A stretch of 20,739 bases of DNA, taken from an uncultured Rikenellaceae bacterium (GTDB lineage Bacteria; Bacteroidota; Bacteroidia; Bacteroidales; Rikenellaceae). A program made the translations under genes and the position numbers. Below the pieces are notes generated by a model, which was not told where the DNA came from, made no database searches, and was given only the letters and a program-made list of their open reading frames with translations. The DNA lies in assembly GCA_947074135.1 (NCBI GenBank), contig CAMTOL010000015.1:1-20739 (forward strand), written 5' to 3'. Shown here in pieces: positions 1 through 7,656 of this stretch (position 1 is its first letter; each line of letters opens with the position of its first letter).

Positions 1-1
1 A

Positions 2-112
2 GCAAAAAAAGCTCTTAACGAGAAAATAGACGCAATTTCGGCTGCCGATGTTCAAAGATGTGCTTTAGAGTGGTTTTCTGTCGAAAATTTATATAAATTG
101 AGTTATCGATGA
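2..112 (+). CDS. C-terminal end of an M16-type (insulinase family) peptidase, partial
   Basis: Only the last 36 codons and a TGA stop are in the window, so the gene begins to the left of it. The visible residues end in SAADVQRCALEWFSVENLYK followed by LSYR. This resembles the C-terminal helix of M16 zinc peptidases, where a phrase like 'adv..va.kyf..enl' recurs near the end. No catalytic HxxEH motif can be seen because that lies at the other end of the protein. The stop overlaps the next start as ATGA, so this gene and the following methyltransferase are very likely one transcript and translationally coupled. The family call rests on a short tail and is tentative; the presence of a coding end here is much more certain. 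Confidence 0.55.
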   Translation, partial: AKKALNEKIDAISAADVQRCALEWFSVENLYKLSYR

Positions 113-747
113 ACGCTATTGATATATATATTTCAGAACACTCGAGCGACGAGCCGATTGTATTGCAGGAGTTAACGCGCCAAGCCCATTTACGAGCTAT
201 TCATCCTCGTATGCTTTCAGGACACGTTCAAGGACGTGTTCTTGCTATGCTAACCTCGATTATTCGACCTAAGCGAGTGCTTGAACTCGGTACCTTTACA
301 GCATATTCGACTATTGCACTAGCACTTGAGATGAATGATGATAGTAAATTGATAACCATTGAGATAGATGATGAGTTGGGGGATATTGCTTCGGAGTTTA
401 TTGATAAAGCTGGAGTTCGTAATATTGTTACCCAAAAGATTGGCGATGCGTTAGAGGTAATGCCAACTCTTGGGAATAAACCATTTGATATGGTTTTTAT
501 AGATGCCGATAAACGTAAATATTTGGAGTATTATAATTCGTTGTTCGACAATGAATTAGTTGTGGCAGGGTCGTTGATTCTTGCTGACAATACGCTTTGG
601 GACGGTAAAGTTGTCGAACCACTAGATAGAAAAGATGCTCAAACTGCTGGTGTTTTGGCATTTAATGAATTTGTTAAAGATGATAATAGAGTAGAGAAGG
701 TAATACTTCCAATACGAGATGGACTCACGATGATACGTGTTAAATAG
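109..747 (+). CDS. SAM-dependent O-methyltransferase, caffeoyl-CoA O-methyltransferase-like family
   Basis: A 212-residue class I methyltransferase. Motif I is visible as VLELGTFTAYST (about residues 57-68), the acidic residue that binds the SAM ribose lies in ITIEIDDE (about 82-89), and the divalent-metal and catalytic segment reads FIDADKRKYLEYY, followed by LILADNTLW. These are hallmarks of the metal-dependent COG4122 / CCoAOMT-like family, which transfers a methyl group to a hydroxyl of a small aromatic or catechol-type acceptor. The bacterial substrate is generally unknown and cannot be told from this sequence. The length is typical and the protein is cytosolic, with no signal peptide. 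The start is fixed by the ATGA overlap with the upstream peptidase gene. No terminator is visible in the 64-bp gap to butyrate kinase, so the transcript may continue into it. Confidence 0.9.
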   Translation: MNAIDIYISEHSSDEPIVLQELTRQAHLRAIHPRMLSGHVQGRVLAMLTSIIRPKRVLELGTFTAYSTIALALEMNDDSKLITIEIDDELGDIASEFIDKAGVRNIVTQKIGDALEVMPTLGNKPFDMVFIDADKRKYLEYYNSLFDNELVVAGSLILADNTLWDGKVVEPLDRKDAQTAGVLAFNEFVKDDNRVEKVILPIRDGLTMIRVK

Positions 748-811
748 TGCTCCTTATTGCACAGATAACCTAAGATTTATAATTAAAAACTCAAATTTAT
801 ATAAGTAAGCA

Positions 812-1909
812 ATGGAAACAATTTTGGCTATTAATCCGGGATCAACCTCAACTAAAATCGCTGTTTATGATGACGAGAACTCTCGTTATCAAACAACTCT
901 GTTACACTCATCTGAAGAACTTGACAAATTTCCTACTATCGCCTCTCAATTCTCATTTCGCAAAGAGGCTATTTTAGAGAATCTTAAAAATAACGAAGTG
1001 GAACTCGATTCGATTTCTGCAGTAATTGGTAGAGGTGGTTTGATTTATCCAATCGAGTCTGGTATTTATGAAGTAAACGAGCAGATGAAAGAGGATTTGC
1101 ATAATCCTCCAATGGGAGAACACGCTAGTAATCTAGGTGGATTAATTGCCGACGATATAGCTGCTGCGATATCATCGCGCACAGGAAAGAAGATTTGCGC
1201 CTATATTGCCGATCCTGTTGTGGTTGACGAACTTGCCGATGTTGCTCGTGTTGCCGGTCATCCAAATTTTACAAGACTCTCTATCTTTCACGCACTCAAT
1301 CAAAAAGCAATAGCACGTAAATATGCTAAATTGAACAACAGTAAATATGAAGATCTCAATCTTATTGTTGCACACTTGGGCGGTGGAATCTCTGTTGGGG
1401 CTCACTGTAAGGGTAGAGTAATAGATGTTAACAACGCTCTTGATGGTGAGGGACCAATGTCGCCTGAACGTGCAGGAACACTTCCTGCTGGTCAATTGAT
1501 GAAGCTATGTTTTAGTGGTAAATATACTCAAAAAGAGGTTGGAGTAATGATTAAGGGTCACGGAGGATTGGTGGCTCACACTGGCTCTAATGATGCACGT
1601 GATGTCGAGAAACTTGTTCTTGAAGGCGATACTCACTCTACACTTATTTACGATGCAATGTGCTACCAGATTGGTAAAGAGATTGGTCAAATGGCGGCTG
1701 TGCTCAAAGGGAAAGTTGATGCTATTATTATTACAGGAGGTATAGCTTACAGTAAATATGTTGCTAATTATTTGAGTGATATGATAGGATGGATTGCTCC
1801 TTTTGAGGTTTATGGTGGCGAAGACGAGATGGGTGCTTTGGCAGGTAATGCCCTTTCGGTTCTTCGTGGTGAGATAGCACCTAAGGTCTATCTATCTAAA
1901 AAGGCGTAA
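812..1909 (+). CDS. buk: Butyrate kinase
   Basis: A 365-residue member of the ASKHA acetate/butyrate kinase family. It converts butyryl phosphate plus ADP to butyrate plus ATP, or the reverse, in the cytosol. The N-terminal phosphate-binding strand reads LAINPGSTSTKIAVYD. Later landmarks are HLGGGISVGAH, DGEGPMSPERAGTLP and IITGGIAYS, all in the order and spacing of Buk rather than AckA; the DGEGPMSPERAG phrase is particularly Buk-like. The length fits the family (about 355-365). Its usual partner, phosphotransbutyrylase, is not adjacent: upstream are a peptidase tail and a methyltransferase, and downstream a convergent permease. Substrate choice could extend to other short or branched acyl phosphates. 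The last 18 bases overlap the end of the convergent permease gene. No good promoter signature is seen in the 64-bp gap upstream. Confidence 0.93.
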   Translation: METILAINPGSTSTKIAVYDDENSRYQTTLLHSSEELDKFPTIASQFSFRKEAILENLKNNEVELDSISAVIGRGGLIYPIESGIYEVNEQMKEDLHNPPMGEHASNLGGLIADDIAAAISSRTGKKICAYIADPVVVDELADVARVAGHPNFTRLSIFHALNQKAIARKYAKLNNSKYEDLNLIVAHLGGGISVGAHCKGRVIDVNNALDGEGPMSPERAGTLPAGQLMKLCFSGKYTQKEVGVMIKGHGGLVAHTGSNDARDVEKLVLEGDTHSTLIYDAMCYQIGKEIGQMAAVLKGKVDAIIITGGIAYSKYVANYLSDMIGWIAPFEVYGGEDEMGALAGNALSVLRGEIAPKVYLSKKA

Positions 1910-2722
1910 CAATCTTTTTGAGATAAAACCAAACAGTAGTGCAGCCACGAGAACTAATACTGAGGTTGCTGAAGATGGAACATTGTAGAGATAGCTAATT
2001 ATTAGCCCTACGATTGCAGATGCGGTAGCGAGTATAGAGCTTGTTACCGCTATTTTTATGTAACTATGTGTAAATAATCGAGCAATTAAAACAGGGATTG
2101 TAAGCATCGATATCATTAACATTATACCGAGTGTCCTAATGTTGAGAACAATGGCAATAGCTAACAGAATTAGCATAAAGATATTAATTGCCCTAACTGG
2201 TGTTCTCTGCGAAGCGGCATATCCACTGTCAGCAGCGGTATAGATGATTGTTCGAGCAAAGAGCAACATAACCGAGATGAGAACCAAATCGAATGCAAAA
2301 AGCCACCAAATTTGAGATGTTGTGACAAGAAGAAGATTGCCAAAGAGAAAAGTCATCAGATTTGGAGCATAGCCCGGAGTCAGAAAGATAAATATAATAC
2401 CTAATGCCATTCCTGCGCTCCAAACAATACTTGTTGCGCTATCTTCGCTTGTTTGTATCTTTTTATGATTACGACTCGATGAACTAAGATAATCGATTCC
2501 AAATGCAGAGGCAACAGCAAATATTAGAGCTCCAACCGTGGTGTCAAATCCAGCCCAATAAGCGAGTCCAATACCTCCGAGCGAGGAGTGAGTGATGCCG
2601 CCACCCATAAAAACCAGCCTGCGACTCACCATATAGGTACCTATTATACCACAACACACTCCTGACAGCAGTGCTGCAAGGAGTGCGTTGTGTATAAATG
2701 TATATGATAATAGTTCGCTCAT
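1892..2722 (-). CDS. Metal ABC transporter permease, ZnuB/MntB type (COG1108)
   Basis: A 276-residue polytopic inner-membrane protein with about seven or eight hydrophobic segments, typical in length for ABC-3 family permeases that import zinc or manganese. The diagnostic early region is GGGITHSSLGGIGLAYW (about residues 40-56), matching the conserved cytoplasmic loop of this family. No cognate substrate-binding protein (ZnuA) or ATPase (ZnuC) is in the window, so partners must be encoded elsewhere. It lies 39 bp downstream of ackA on the same strand and may be transcribed with pta-ackA, an unusual pairing. A perfect 11-bp inverted repeat occupies the gap before its ATG. The stop codon lies inside the last codons of butyrate kinase, giving an 18-bp tail-to-tail overlap with no room for a terminator. 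Which metal it carries cannot be read from the sequence. Confidence 0.88.
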   Translation of the reverse strand: MSELLSYTFIHNALLAALLSGVCCGIIGTYMVSRRLVFMGGGITHSSLGGIGLAYWAGFDTTVGALIFAVASAFGIDYLSSSSRNHKKIQTSEDSATSIVWSAGMALGIIFIFLTPGYAPNLMTFLFGNLLLVTTSQIWWLFAFDLVLISVMLLFARTIIYTAADSGYAASQRTPVRAINIFMLILLAIAIVLNIRTLGIMLMISMLTIPVLIARLFTHSYIKIAVTSSILATASAIVGLIISYLYNVPSSATSVLVLVAALLFGFISKRLLRLFR

Positions 2723-2727
2723 CTATT

Positions 2728-2753
2728 TTAATTCATAATGCGTTATGAATTAA
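2728..2753. repeat. Perfect 11-bp inverted repeat between ackA and the metal permease gene
   Basis: TTAATTCATAA, a 4-base loop TGCG, then TTATGAATTAA: an exact palindrome filling most of the 39-bp spacer. It is AT-rich and not followed by a T-run on the minus strand, so it is a poor intrinsic terminator for ackA. It could be an operator for a dimeric regulator or an RNA hairpin just upstream of the permease start codon. The arm shares the word GAATTA with the repeats found before ackA. Confidence 0.6.
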
Positions 2754-2761
2754 TGAAGTTG

Positions 2762-3973
2762 TTATGCACGAAGTAGGCGATAAGTGTCGGTTGCGATAAC
2801 TAACTCCTCGTCGGTGCAAGCTACAACAGCCTTAACTTTTGAGCTTTGGGTTGTAATAATTGCATCATCACCTTTTTTCAATGAGTCGTTAACCTTAGTA
2901 TCAAACTCAATGCCCATACACTCTAAACCTTTAAGTGTTTCGTAGCGTAAGAATGCTTCATTTTCGCCAATACCACCTGTAAATACAATTAGGTCAGCGC
3001 CTTCGAGTTGAGCAAAATATGCGCCAACGTAATGTTTTACTCTTGCACAGAACATATCGAGCGAGATTTGAGCGCACTCATTGCCGCTATTGGCTGCAGT
3101 TATAACATCACGCATATCGCTTGAAACTCCAGAAACGCCCATCAAACCAGACTGTTTGTTGATAACATCATTAGCTTTTGAGGTCGAAATATCCTCTTTC
3201 TCCATAATATATAGCAATACACCTGGGTCGATAGTACCGCAACGAGTTCCCATCATCAAACCGTCAACTGGAGTGAATCCCATTGAAGTATCGACAGATT
3301 TACCGTTTTTGATAGCTGTAATCGAAGCGCCATTGCCAATGTGACAAGTTATGATTTTCGATGTTTCGAAATCAAGACCAGTCATTGCACAAGCTTTTTG
3401 AGCTACATATTTGTGCGAAGTGCCGTGGAAACCATATTTGCGAATACGCATTTGGTCGTAATATTTGTAAGGTAGAGCGTACAAATAGTTTTTACGAGGC
3501 ATTGAAGAGTGGAACGATGTATCGAAAACAGCAACTTGCTGAATTGTAGGAAGTAGTTTTTCGATAGATTGGATACCTTTTAGAGCAGGTGGGTTGTGGA
3601 GTGGTGCAAGTTCGAAACAAGACTCAATTTGCTGTTTAACAGTTGGGTTTACAATTGCAGAATCTGAGAAAAACTCGCCACCGTGAGCTACACGATGACC
3701 AGCAGCTCCAATTTCGTTCAAACTCTCAATAACGCCGTGGTTAGGGTCAGTAAGAGCCGAGAGTATAAGGTTGATACCAACTGAATGCTCTGGAATAGGT
3801 TGGTTAGACTCAAATTTTTCTTTACCTTCAGGTTTATGAGTTAGCATACCTTCGCTAAGACCGATACGCTCAACTTGACCTTTGGCAAGTAGAGTAGAAC
3901 TTTTTTTTCCTTCAACATCAAGAAGTTGATATTTGATTGATGAACTTCCGCAGTTCAATACTAATATTTTCAT
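2762..3973 (-). CDS. ackA: Acetate kinase
   Basis: A 403-residue ASKHA kinase that interconverts acetyl phosphate plus ADP with acetate plus ATP, the energy-yielding step of acetate fermentation. Landmarks in order: LVLNCGSSSIKYQLLD at the N-terminus, GHRVAHGGE, VFDTSFHSSMP with the conserved histidine, ITCHIGNGASITAI, MMGTRCGTIDPG with the transition-state arginine, and FTGGIGENE near the C-terminus. Length and motif order are those of AckA and differ from the butyrate kinase at 812-1909. It follows pta after 30 bp on the same strand, the common pta-ackA arrangement, so both are expected on one mRNA from the promoter upstream of pta. The start ATG is preceded by an AT-rich leader that contains a tandem 7-bp repeat. 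Confidence 0.97.
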   Translation of the reverse strand: MKILVLNCGSSSIKYQLLDVEGKKSSTLLAKGQVERIGLSEGMLTHKPEGKEKFESNQPIPEHSVGINLILSALTDPNHGVIESLNEIGAAGHRVAHGGEFFSDSAIVNPTVKQQIESCFELAPLHNPPALKGIQSIEKLLPTIQQVAVFDTSFHSSMPRKNYLYALPYKYYDQMRIRKYGFHGTSHKYVAQKACAMTGLDFETSKIITCHIGNGASITAIKNGKSVDTSMGFTPVDGLMMGTRCGTIDPGVLLYIMEKEDISTSKANDVINKQSGLMGVSGVSSDMRDVITAANSGNECAQISLDMFCARVKHYVGAYFAQLEGADLIVFTGGIGENEAFLRYETLKGLECMGIEFDTKVNDSLKKGDDAIITTQSSKVKAVVACTDEELVIATDTYRLLRA

Positions 3974-3991
3974 TAAAAATAATTGTGAAAT

Positions 3992-4007
3992 ATGAATTAT
4001 GAATTAT
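3992..4007. repeat. Tandem 7-bp repeat (GAATTAT) between pta and ackA
   Basis: Two direct copies of GAATTAT (3994-4000 and 4001-4007), preceded by a degenerate partial copy, sit in the 30-bp spacer and run over the stop codon of pta. A close relative, AAATTAT repeated almost three times, lies before the mdh start at 18321-18340. Function unknown; in the mRNA the segment forms part of the leader just ahead of the ackA start. Confidence 0.6.
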
Positions 4008-5005
4008 TCAGCTTGAGCTTGACAAGCAGTAATAGCAACCATAGCAACGATGTCAGAAACAGAACAGCCACGACTTAGGTCATTGATTGGTGCAGCCATA
4101 CCTTGAAGCACTGGACCAATAGCCTCTGCGCCACCTAGGCGTTGAACCATTTTGTACGAAATATTACCAACTTCCAAAGTAGGGAAAACCAATACGTTGG
4201 CTTTACCTGCAATAGTCGAACCTGGAGCTTTACTGCTACCAATACCCGGAACAATTGCTGCATCAGCTTGAAGTTCACCGTCGATTTGAAGCTCTGGAGC
4301 CATCTGTTTAGCAATTTGAGTAGCTTCGATTACCTTATCAACCATTTCGTGTTTTGCTGAACCTTTAGTCGAGAACGACAACATTGCAACTTTAGGTTCG
4401 ATACCAAGAATGGCTTTAGTTGTTTGAGCTGTACTCACTGCAATTTGTGCCAATTCGTTAGCGTTAGGGTTTGGAGTAACAGCAACGTCAGCAACCATAA
4501 ATGTACCATTCGAACCGTATGGGTTGTCTTTAGTAATAAGAATCAGTGCGCCACTAACAACAGAGATTCCGGGTTTTGTCTTAACGTATTGAAGTGCAGG
4601 ACGTAGTACATCGCCAGTAGTGTTGAGTGCTCCTGCAATCTCACCATCAGCATCACCACACTTAATCATCAAAACCGCTAGATATAGTGGGTTTTTGATA
4701 AGTTTTTCGGCTTGTTCGCGAGTAAGACCTTTTGAAGCACGAAGTTCCAACATTTTTTCGATATACTCCTCGCTTTTTGCACAGTTTTCAGGATCGATAA
4801 TCGTTGCTTTTGAGATGTTTTCCAATCTCCATTGCTCTGCAAGTTCATTAACCTCAGCAGGATTGCCAATAAGAATAATATCGGCAATTGACTCGCCTAA
4901 AATCTCATTTGCAGCGCGAAGCGTGCGCTCTTCAGTGCCTTCGGCAAGTACTATACGTTTACGGTTACTTGCAGCTTGTTTTTTAATTCTCTCTAAAAGT
5001 TCCAT
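4004..5005 (-). CDS. pta: Phosphate acetyltransferase (short, single-domain type)
   Basis: A 333-residue Pta that moves the acetyl group between coenzyme A and phosphate (acetyl-CoA plus Pi to acetyl phosphate plus CoA), feeding AckA. The start MELLERIKKQAASNRKRIVL and the phrases VLAEGTEERT, VADVAVTPNPNANELAQIA, MLSFSTKGSAKHEMV and QGMAAPINDLSRG are typical of the PTA_PTB domain. The length corresponds to the catalytic domain alone, without the N-terminal DRTGG regulatory region seen in enteric Pta. PTB enzymes are related, but the motifs and the ackA neighbour favour Pta; activity on butyryl-CoA in support of the nearby butyrate kinase is conceivable but unproven. Transcription probably starts at the promoter at 5088-5120, which overlaps that of the divergent DHS-like gene. 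Confidence 0.96.
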   Translation of the reverse strand: MELLERIKKQAASNRKRIVLAEGTEERTLRAANEILGESIADIILIGNPAEVNELAEQWRLENISKATIIDPENCAKSEEYIEKMLELRASKGLTREQAEKLIKNPLYLAVLMIKCGDADGEIAGALNTTGDVLRPALQYVKTKPGISVVSGALILITKDNPYGSNGTFMVADVAVTPNPNANELAQIAVSTAQTTKAILGIEPKVAMLSFSTKGSAKHEMVDKVIEATQIAKQMAPELQIDGELQADAAIVPGIGSSKAPGSTIAGKANVLVFPTLEVGNISYKMVQRLGGAEAIGPVLQGMAAPINDLSRGCSVSDIVAMVAITACQAQAE

Positions 5006-5083
5006 TGTTGTATGATATTTAATTAAATTTCAGTGTTTTACGAGCAATGTGTGGACGAAATGCACATTCTTGCTAAAAAGATG

Positions 5084-5115
5084 TTTGCAAAGATACTTAA
5101 AGTTTGGTAACTTTG
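5084..5115 (+). promoter_or_regulatory. Putative Bacteroidetes promoter for the DHS-like gene
   Basis: TTTG (5084-5087), a 20-nt spacer and TAACTTTG (5108-5115) give perfect matches to the -33 and -7 consensus elements. Transcription would begin about 25 nt before the ATG at 5148. This places the promoter inside the longer possible reading frame that begins at 5049 and so supports the 5148 start. Confidence 0.7.
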
Positions 5116-5120
5116 CTAAA
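5088..5120 (-). promoter_or_regulatory. Putative Bacteroidetes promoter for pta-ackA
   Basis: Read on the minus strand, TATCTTTG (5095-5088) matches the -7 consensus TAnnTTTG of Bacteroidetes housekeeping promoters. TTTA at 5120-5117, 21 nt upstream, is a one-mismatch version of the -33 TTTG. It leaves a leader of roughly 75 nt before the pta ATG. It is interleaved with the opposite-strand promoter at 5084-5115. Confidence 0.6.
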
Positions 5121-5147
5121 TATTTTTTAACTAAAAAACTTTTTAGA

Positions 5148-6125
5148 ATGAAAACAAAAGGTCCAGTGTCGCAGTTTATCGAACACAATTACCGACACTT
5201 TAATGCGGCAGCCTTGATGGACGCGGCCAAAGCATATGAAGCACATTTGGATAAAGGCGGCAAAATGATGATCACAATGGGTGGTGCAATGAGTACTGCC
5301 GAACTTGGAATCTCGCTAGCTGAGATGATTCGACAAGATAAAGTTCAGATTATCACTTGTACTGGTGCTAACTTGGAGGAAGATTTGATGAACCTTGTAG
5401 CCCATTCACACTATAAAAGAGTGCCTAACTATCGTGATCTGACCCCAGAACAGGAGCGTGAACTGTTGGACAATCACCTAAATCGTGTAACAGATACTTG
5501 TATTCCCGAAGAGGAGGCTTTCCGTCGTCTTCAAGGTCATATCTCTGAGATATGGAAAGATGCTGACGCTAAGGGAGAACGCTTCTTACCACACGAATTT
5601 ATGTATAAATTGATTCGTAGCGGAGTTTTGGAACAGTACTACGAAATCGACCCAAAAGATAGTTGGATGTTAGCAGCTTGCGAGAAAAATTTGCCGATTA
5701 TTGTTCCTGGTTGGGAAGACTCGACTATGGGTAACATCTTCACCTCGTATGTTATTAAGGGCGAGTGCAAGGCATCGACAGTTAAGAGTGGTATTGAGTA
5801 TATGATTTACCTAACTGAATGGTATAGAGCCAATAGTGGTGGAGCTGGTGTTGGTTTCTTCCAGATTGGTGGTGGTATTTCGGGCGATTTCCCAATTTGC
5901 TGCGTTCCGATGATGTATCAAGACTTAGAGTGGGAAGAAGTGCCATTTTGGGCATATTTTTGTCAAATCTCGGACTCTACAACATCTTATGGCTCTTATT
6001 CGGGAGCGGTTCCGAACGAGAAAATTACTTGGGGTAAGTTAGATATCGACACTCCTAAGTTTATTGTTGAGAGCGATGCTACAATTGTTGCTCCGTTGAT
6101 GTTTGCTTGGATACTGGGTCAATAA
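5148..6125 (+). CDS. Deoxyhypusine synthase-like protein lacking the catalytic lysine
   Basis: 325 residues from the ATG at 5148. The frame is open upstream to 5049, but the promoter lies inside that stretch and MKTKGPVSQFIEHNYRHFNA is the natural family start. The fold-defining features of deoxyhypusine synthase are visible: MITMGGAMSTAELG (41-54), IITCTGANLEEDL (68-80), VPGWEDSTMGN (186-196), FFQIGGGISGDFPI (237-250) and EKITWGKL (291-298). In true DHS the GGG is followed by VVKHH, where the lysine forms the covalent butylamine intermediate; here the same place reads ISGDF, so that lysine and the adjacent histidine are missing. Bacteria lack eIF5A, so hypusination is not expected. From memory, related lysine-less DHS-like proteins are common in Bacteroidetes; a polyamine-related role is plausible but unproven. 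The gene is monocistronic, between its own promoter and a strong terminator. Confidence 0.88.
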   Translation: MKTKGPVSQFIEHNYRHFNAAALMDAAKAYEAHLDKGGKMMITMGGAMSTAELGISLAEMIRQDKVQIITCTGANLEEDLMNLVAHSHYKRVPNYRDLTPEQERELLDNHLNRVTDTCIPEEEAFRRLQGHISEIWKDADAKGERFLPHEFMYKLIRSGVLEQYYEIDPKDSWMLAACEKNLPIIVPGWEDSTMGNIFTSYVIKGECKASTVKSGIEYMIYLTEWYRANSGGAGVGFFQIGGGISGDFPICCVPMMYQDLEWEEVPFWAYFCQISDSTTSYGSYSGAVPNEKITWGKLDIDTPKFIVESDATIVAPLMFAWILGQ

Positions 6126-6147
6126 TTGGACTGATACACTACAATAT

Positions 6148-6180
6148 AAAAGCCTCGAAATTAACTATTTCGAGGCTTTT
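6148..6180. terminator. Bidirectional intrinsic terminator
   Basis: A perfect 14-bp stem, AAAAGCCTCGAAAT pairing with ATTTCGAGGCTTTT around a 5-base loop (TAACT), with T-rich 3' arms on both strands. It lies between the converging DHS-like gene and the acetate transporter gene and should end transcripts from both. Confidence 0.9.
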
Positions 6181-6201
6181 ATTCGTTATTTGCAAGAGTG
6201 T

Positions 6202-6804
6202 TTATTTTGCCCAAGGTTTTCCCATTGGTACAATTACTCGTTCGTAAGTTTTGTTGATTAAAGCTCCCGCAACACCATAGAAACTAAACAACGAAATCAA
6301 TAGTTCGCTATATGCTGCAATTGTGTGCCAAGCTCCACCCATACCGAAAGTATCCATCGCTAAAGAGAGCAATAAAATATCGATAAGTATCATTGTGAGC
6401 GTCAAGAATTTATTAAGACGTAGGGCCACAACTGTTAAAATTAGTGAAAGAATGAGGTAGCCCACAAAAGCGAAACCAAGCTGTGTGAAATCCATTGCAG
6501 CTTTCATCGATTCGCCAAAGACACCGTGACCAATCATCCAAGTTGTGCCAACTGCCAACCAAAAGAAACCATAAGCAGCAAAGGCGATAGCTCCAAAAAG
6601 ATTGTTGTGTTTGAAATCGAAAATACTTGCTAAAATTTGAGCTATTGCACCTAGGAAGATAGCCCAAGGTACAATTAACGATGTACCGTCAGTAATACCA
6701 AGTTTTTGAGTAGAAGCTACAAGGGTAACCATTGCAAGTCCGGTCAGCCCAAGAGCAGTAGGGTCGGCAACGACACTTTTAACGTTGTACGAATTGTTTT
6801 CCAT
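6202..6804 (-). CDS. satP: Acetate uptake transporter, GPR1/FUN34/YaaH (SatP) family
   Basis: A 200-residue inner-membrane protein with six hydrophobic segments, the usual size and topology of the acetate/succinate proton symporters or acetate channels of the AceTr family. The family signature near the N-terminus (NPxxLGL) appears as DPTALGLTGLAM (about residues 14-25), followed by a hydrophobic segment, and FGAIAFAAYGFFWLAVG matches the conserved third segment. The expected role is passage of acetate or a related short-chain acid across the cytoplasmic membrane, which suits the neighbouring pta-ackA and butyrate kinase genes. It lies 30 bp downstream of a short-chain dehydrogenase gene and is probably read through from the ychF promoter. 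It ends at the terminator at 6148-6180. Whether it imports or exports acetate in this organism is not visible. Confidence 0.9.
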   Translation of the reverse strand: MENNSYNVKSVVADPTALGLTGLAMVTLVASTQKLGITDGTSLIVPWAIFLGAIAQILASIFDFKHNNLFGAIAFAAYGFFWLAVGTTWMIGHGVFGESMKAAMDFTQLGFAFVGYLILSLILTVVALRLNKFLTLTMILIDILLLSLAMDTFGMGGAWHTIAAYSELLISLFSFYGVAGALINKTYERVIVPMGKPWAK

Positions 6805-6834
6805 TAATGTTTTAGATTGATTTTATATAAATTG

Positions 6835-7653
6835 TTATTGAATTTCTAATATTCGGCGCACAAGTTTGAGTTTTAGTGCTAGCCGCAATGTGCACATCGG
6901 TAAAATAGAGCAAAATGCTACAGCAATTTTGGTGAATACTCCCGGAATTAATCGTCTGCGACCCCTAAACATAGCTCCTATACCTCGTTTTGCCAACTTT
7001 GAGGCGCTCCATAATACCCCAAAACGACGAAGCCAAACTCTAGTCTTCTCGTTCAAATCATAAAGAGGGGTGTCGATAGCTCCTGGATAGACACAAGTTA
7101 CAGTAACCCCACGCTCTATTAACTCATAGTATAATGCCGTTGCAAATTTAGAGATATAGGCTTTAGAAGCGGTGTAACAAGCAATTGAGGGGTATGGCAT
7201 CCAAACTGTTGCCGATGACGTTATCAAGATTCGTCCGCAGCCTCTTTTGCACATATCCTCGCTATATAGTCTGCAAAGTAGAGTAGTAGCTCCGCAATGA
7301 AGATTCAGCATCAGTTCGATACGTTCAACGCTCATTGACAAGAAAGCTCCGAAATGGAGTATTCCTGCATTAGATATCAATATATCAACTCTATATCCTG
7401 AACTTTTTGTCCATTCATACAAATCTCTAACCTGTTCAATAGAACTCAAATCCACTTCGCGGCTAATAGCATCTACACTATTATGCTCCTTAATATAAGA
7501 AGCAACCTCGTCATTTTGTGTGGCGAGATTGCTTACTACTATAATATTATAACCTAAAGCCGCTAGTTGAAGCGCATACTCTCTGCCCATACCACTAGAA
7601 GCTCCAGTGATAAGCGCATAGGAGTTGGGTGCAGCTTTTTTTGTGATTCTCAT
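6835..7653 (-). CDS. Short-chain dehydrogenase/reductase (SDR), classical type
   Basis: 272 residues with the classical SDR signature: cofactor-binding ALITGASSGMGREYA (13-27), SNAG (94-97), the structural Asn in LMLNLHC (114-120), the catalytic Ser in ILITSSATVW (142-151) and YTASK with Tyr160 and Lys164. This is an NAD(P)-dependent oxidoreductase on a hydroxyl or keto group. The substrate cannot be predicted; the segment with YPGAIDTPLY resembles the DltE/YqjQ-like and estradiol-17-beta-type SDRs in overall layout. The C-terminal region after about residue 190 is hydrophobic and basic and may associate with membranes. It begins only 3 bp after the stop of ychF (TAG GCA ATG), so the two are almost certainly co-transcribed and probably translationally coupled. 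Confidence 0.9.
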   Translation of the reverse strand: MRITKKAAPNSYALITGASSGMGREYALQLAALGYNIIVVSNLATQNDEVASYIKEHNSVDAISREVDLSSIEQVRDLYEWTKSSGYRVDILISNAGILHFGAFLSMSVERIELMLNLHCGATTLLCRLYSEDMCKRGCGRILITSSATVWMPYPSIACYTASKAYISKFATALYYELIERGVTVTCVYPGAIDTPLYDLNEKTRVWLRRFGVLWSASKLAKRGIGAMFRGRRRLIPGVFTKIAVAFCSILPMCTLRLALKLKLVRRILEIQ

Positions 7654-7656
7654 TGC

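Noticed and set aside
1172..1690. Minus-strand open frames inside butyrate kinase
   Set aside because: No family character, no promoter and full overlap with a well-supported gene; they are antisense shadows, as are similar frames inside ackA, pta, uvrB and others.
5049..5147. Longer N-terminus for the DHS-like protein starting at 5049
   Set aside because: This segment contains both overlapping promoters, and the translated residues do not resemble the family start at 5148.
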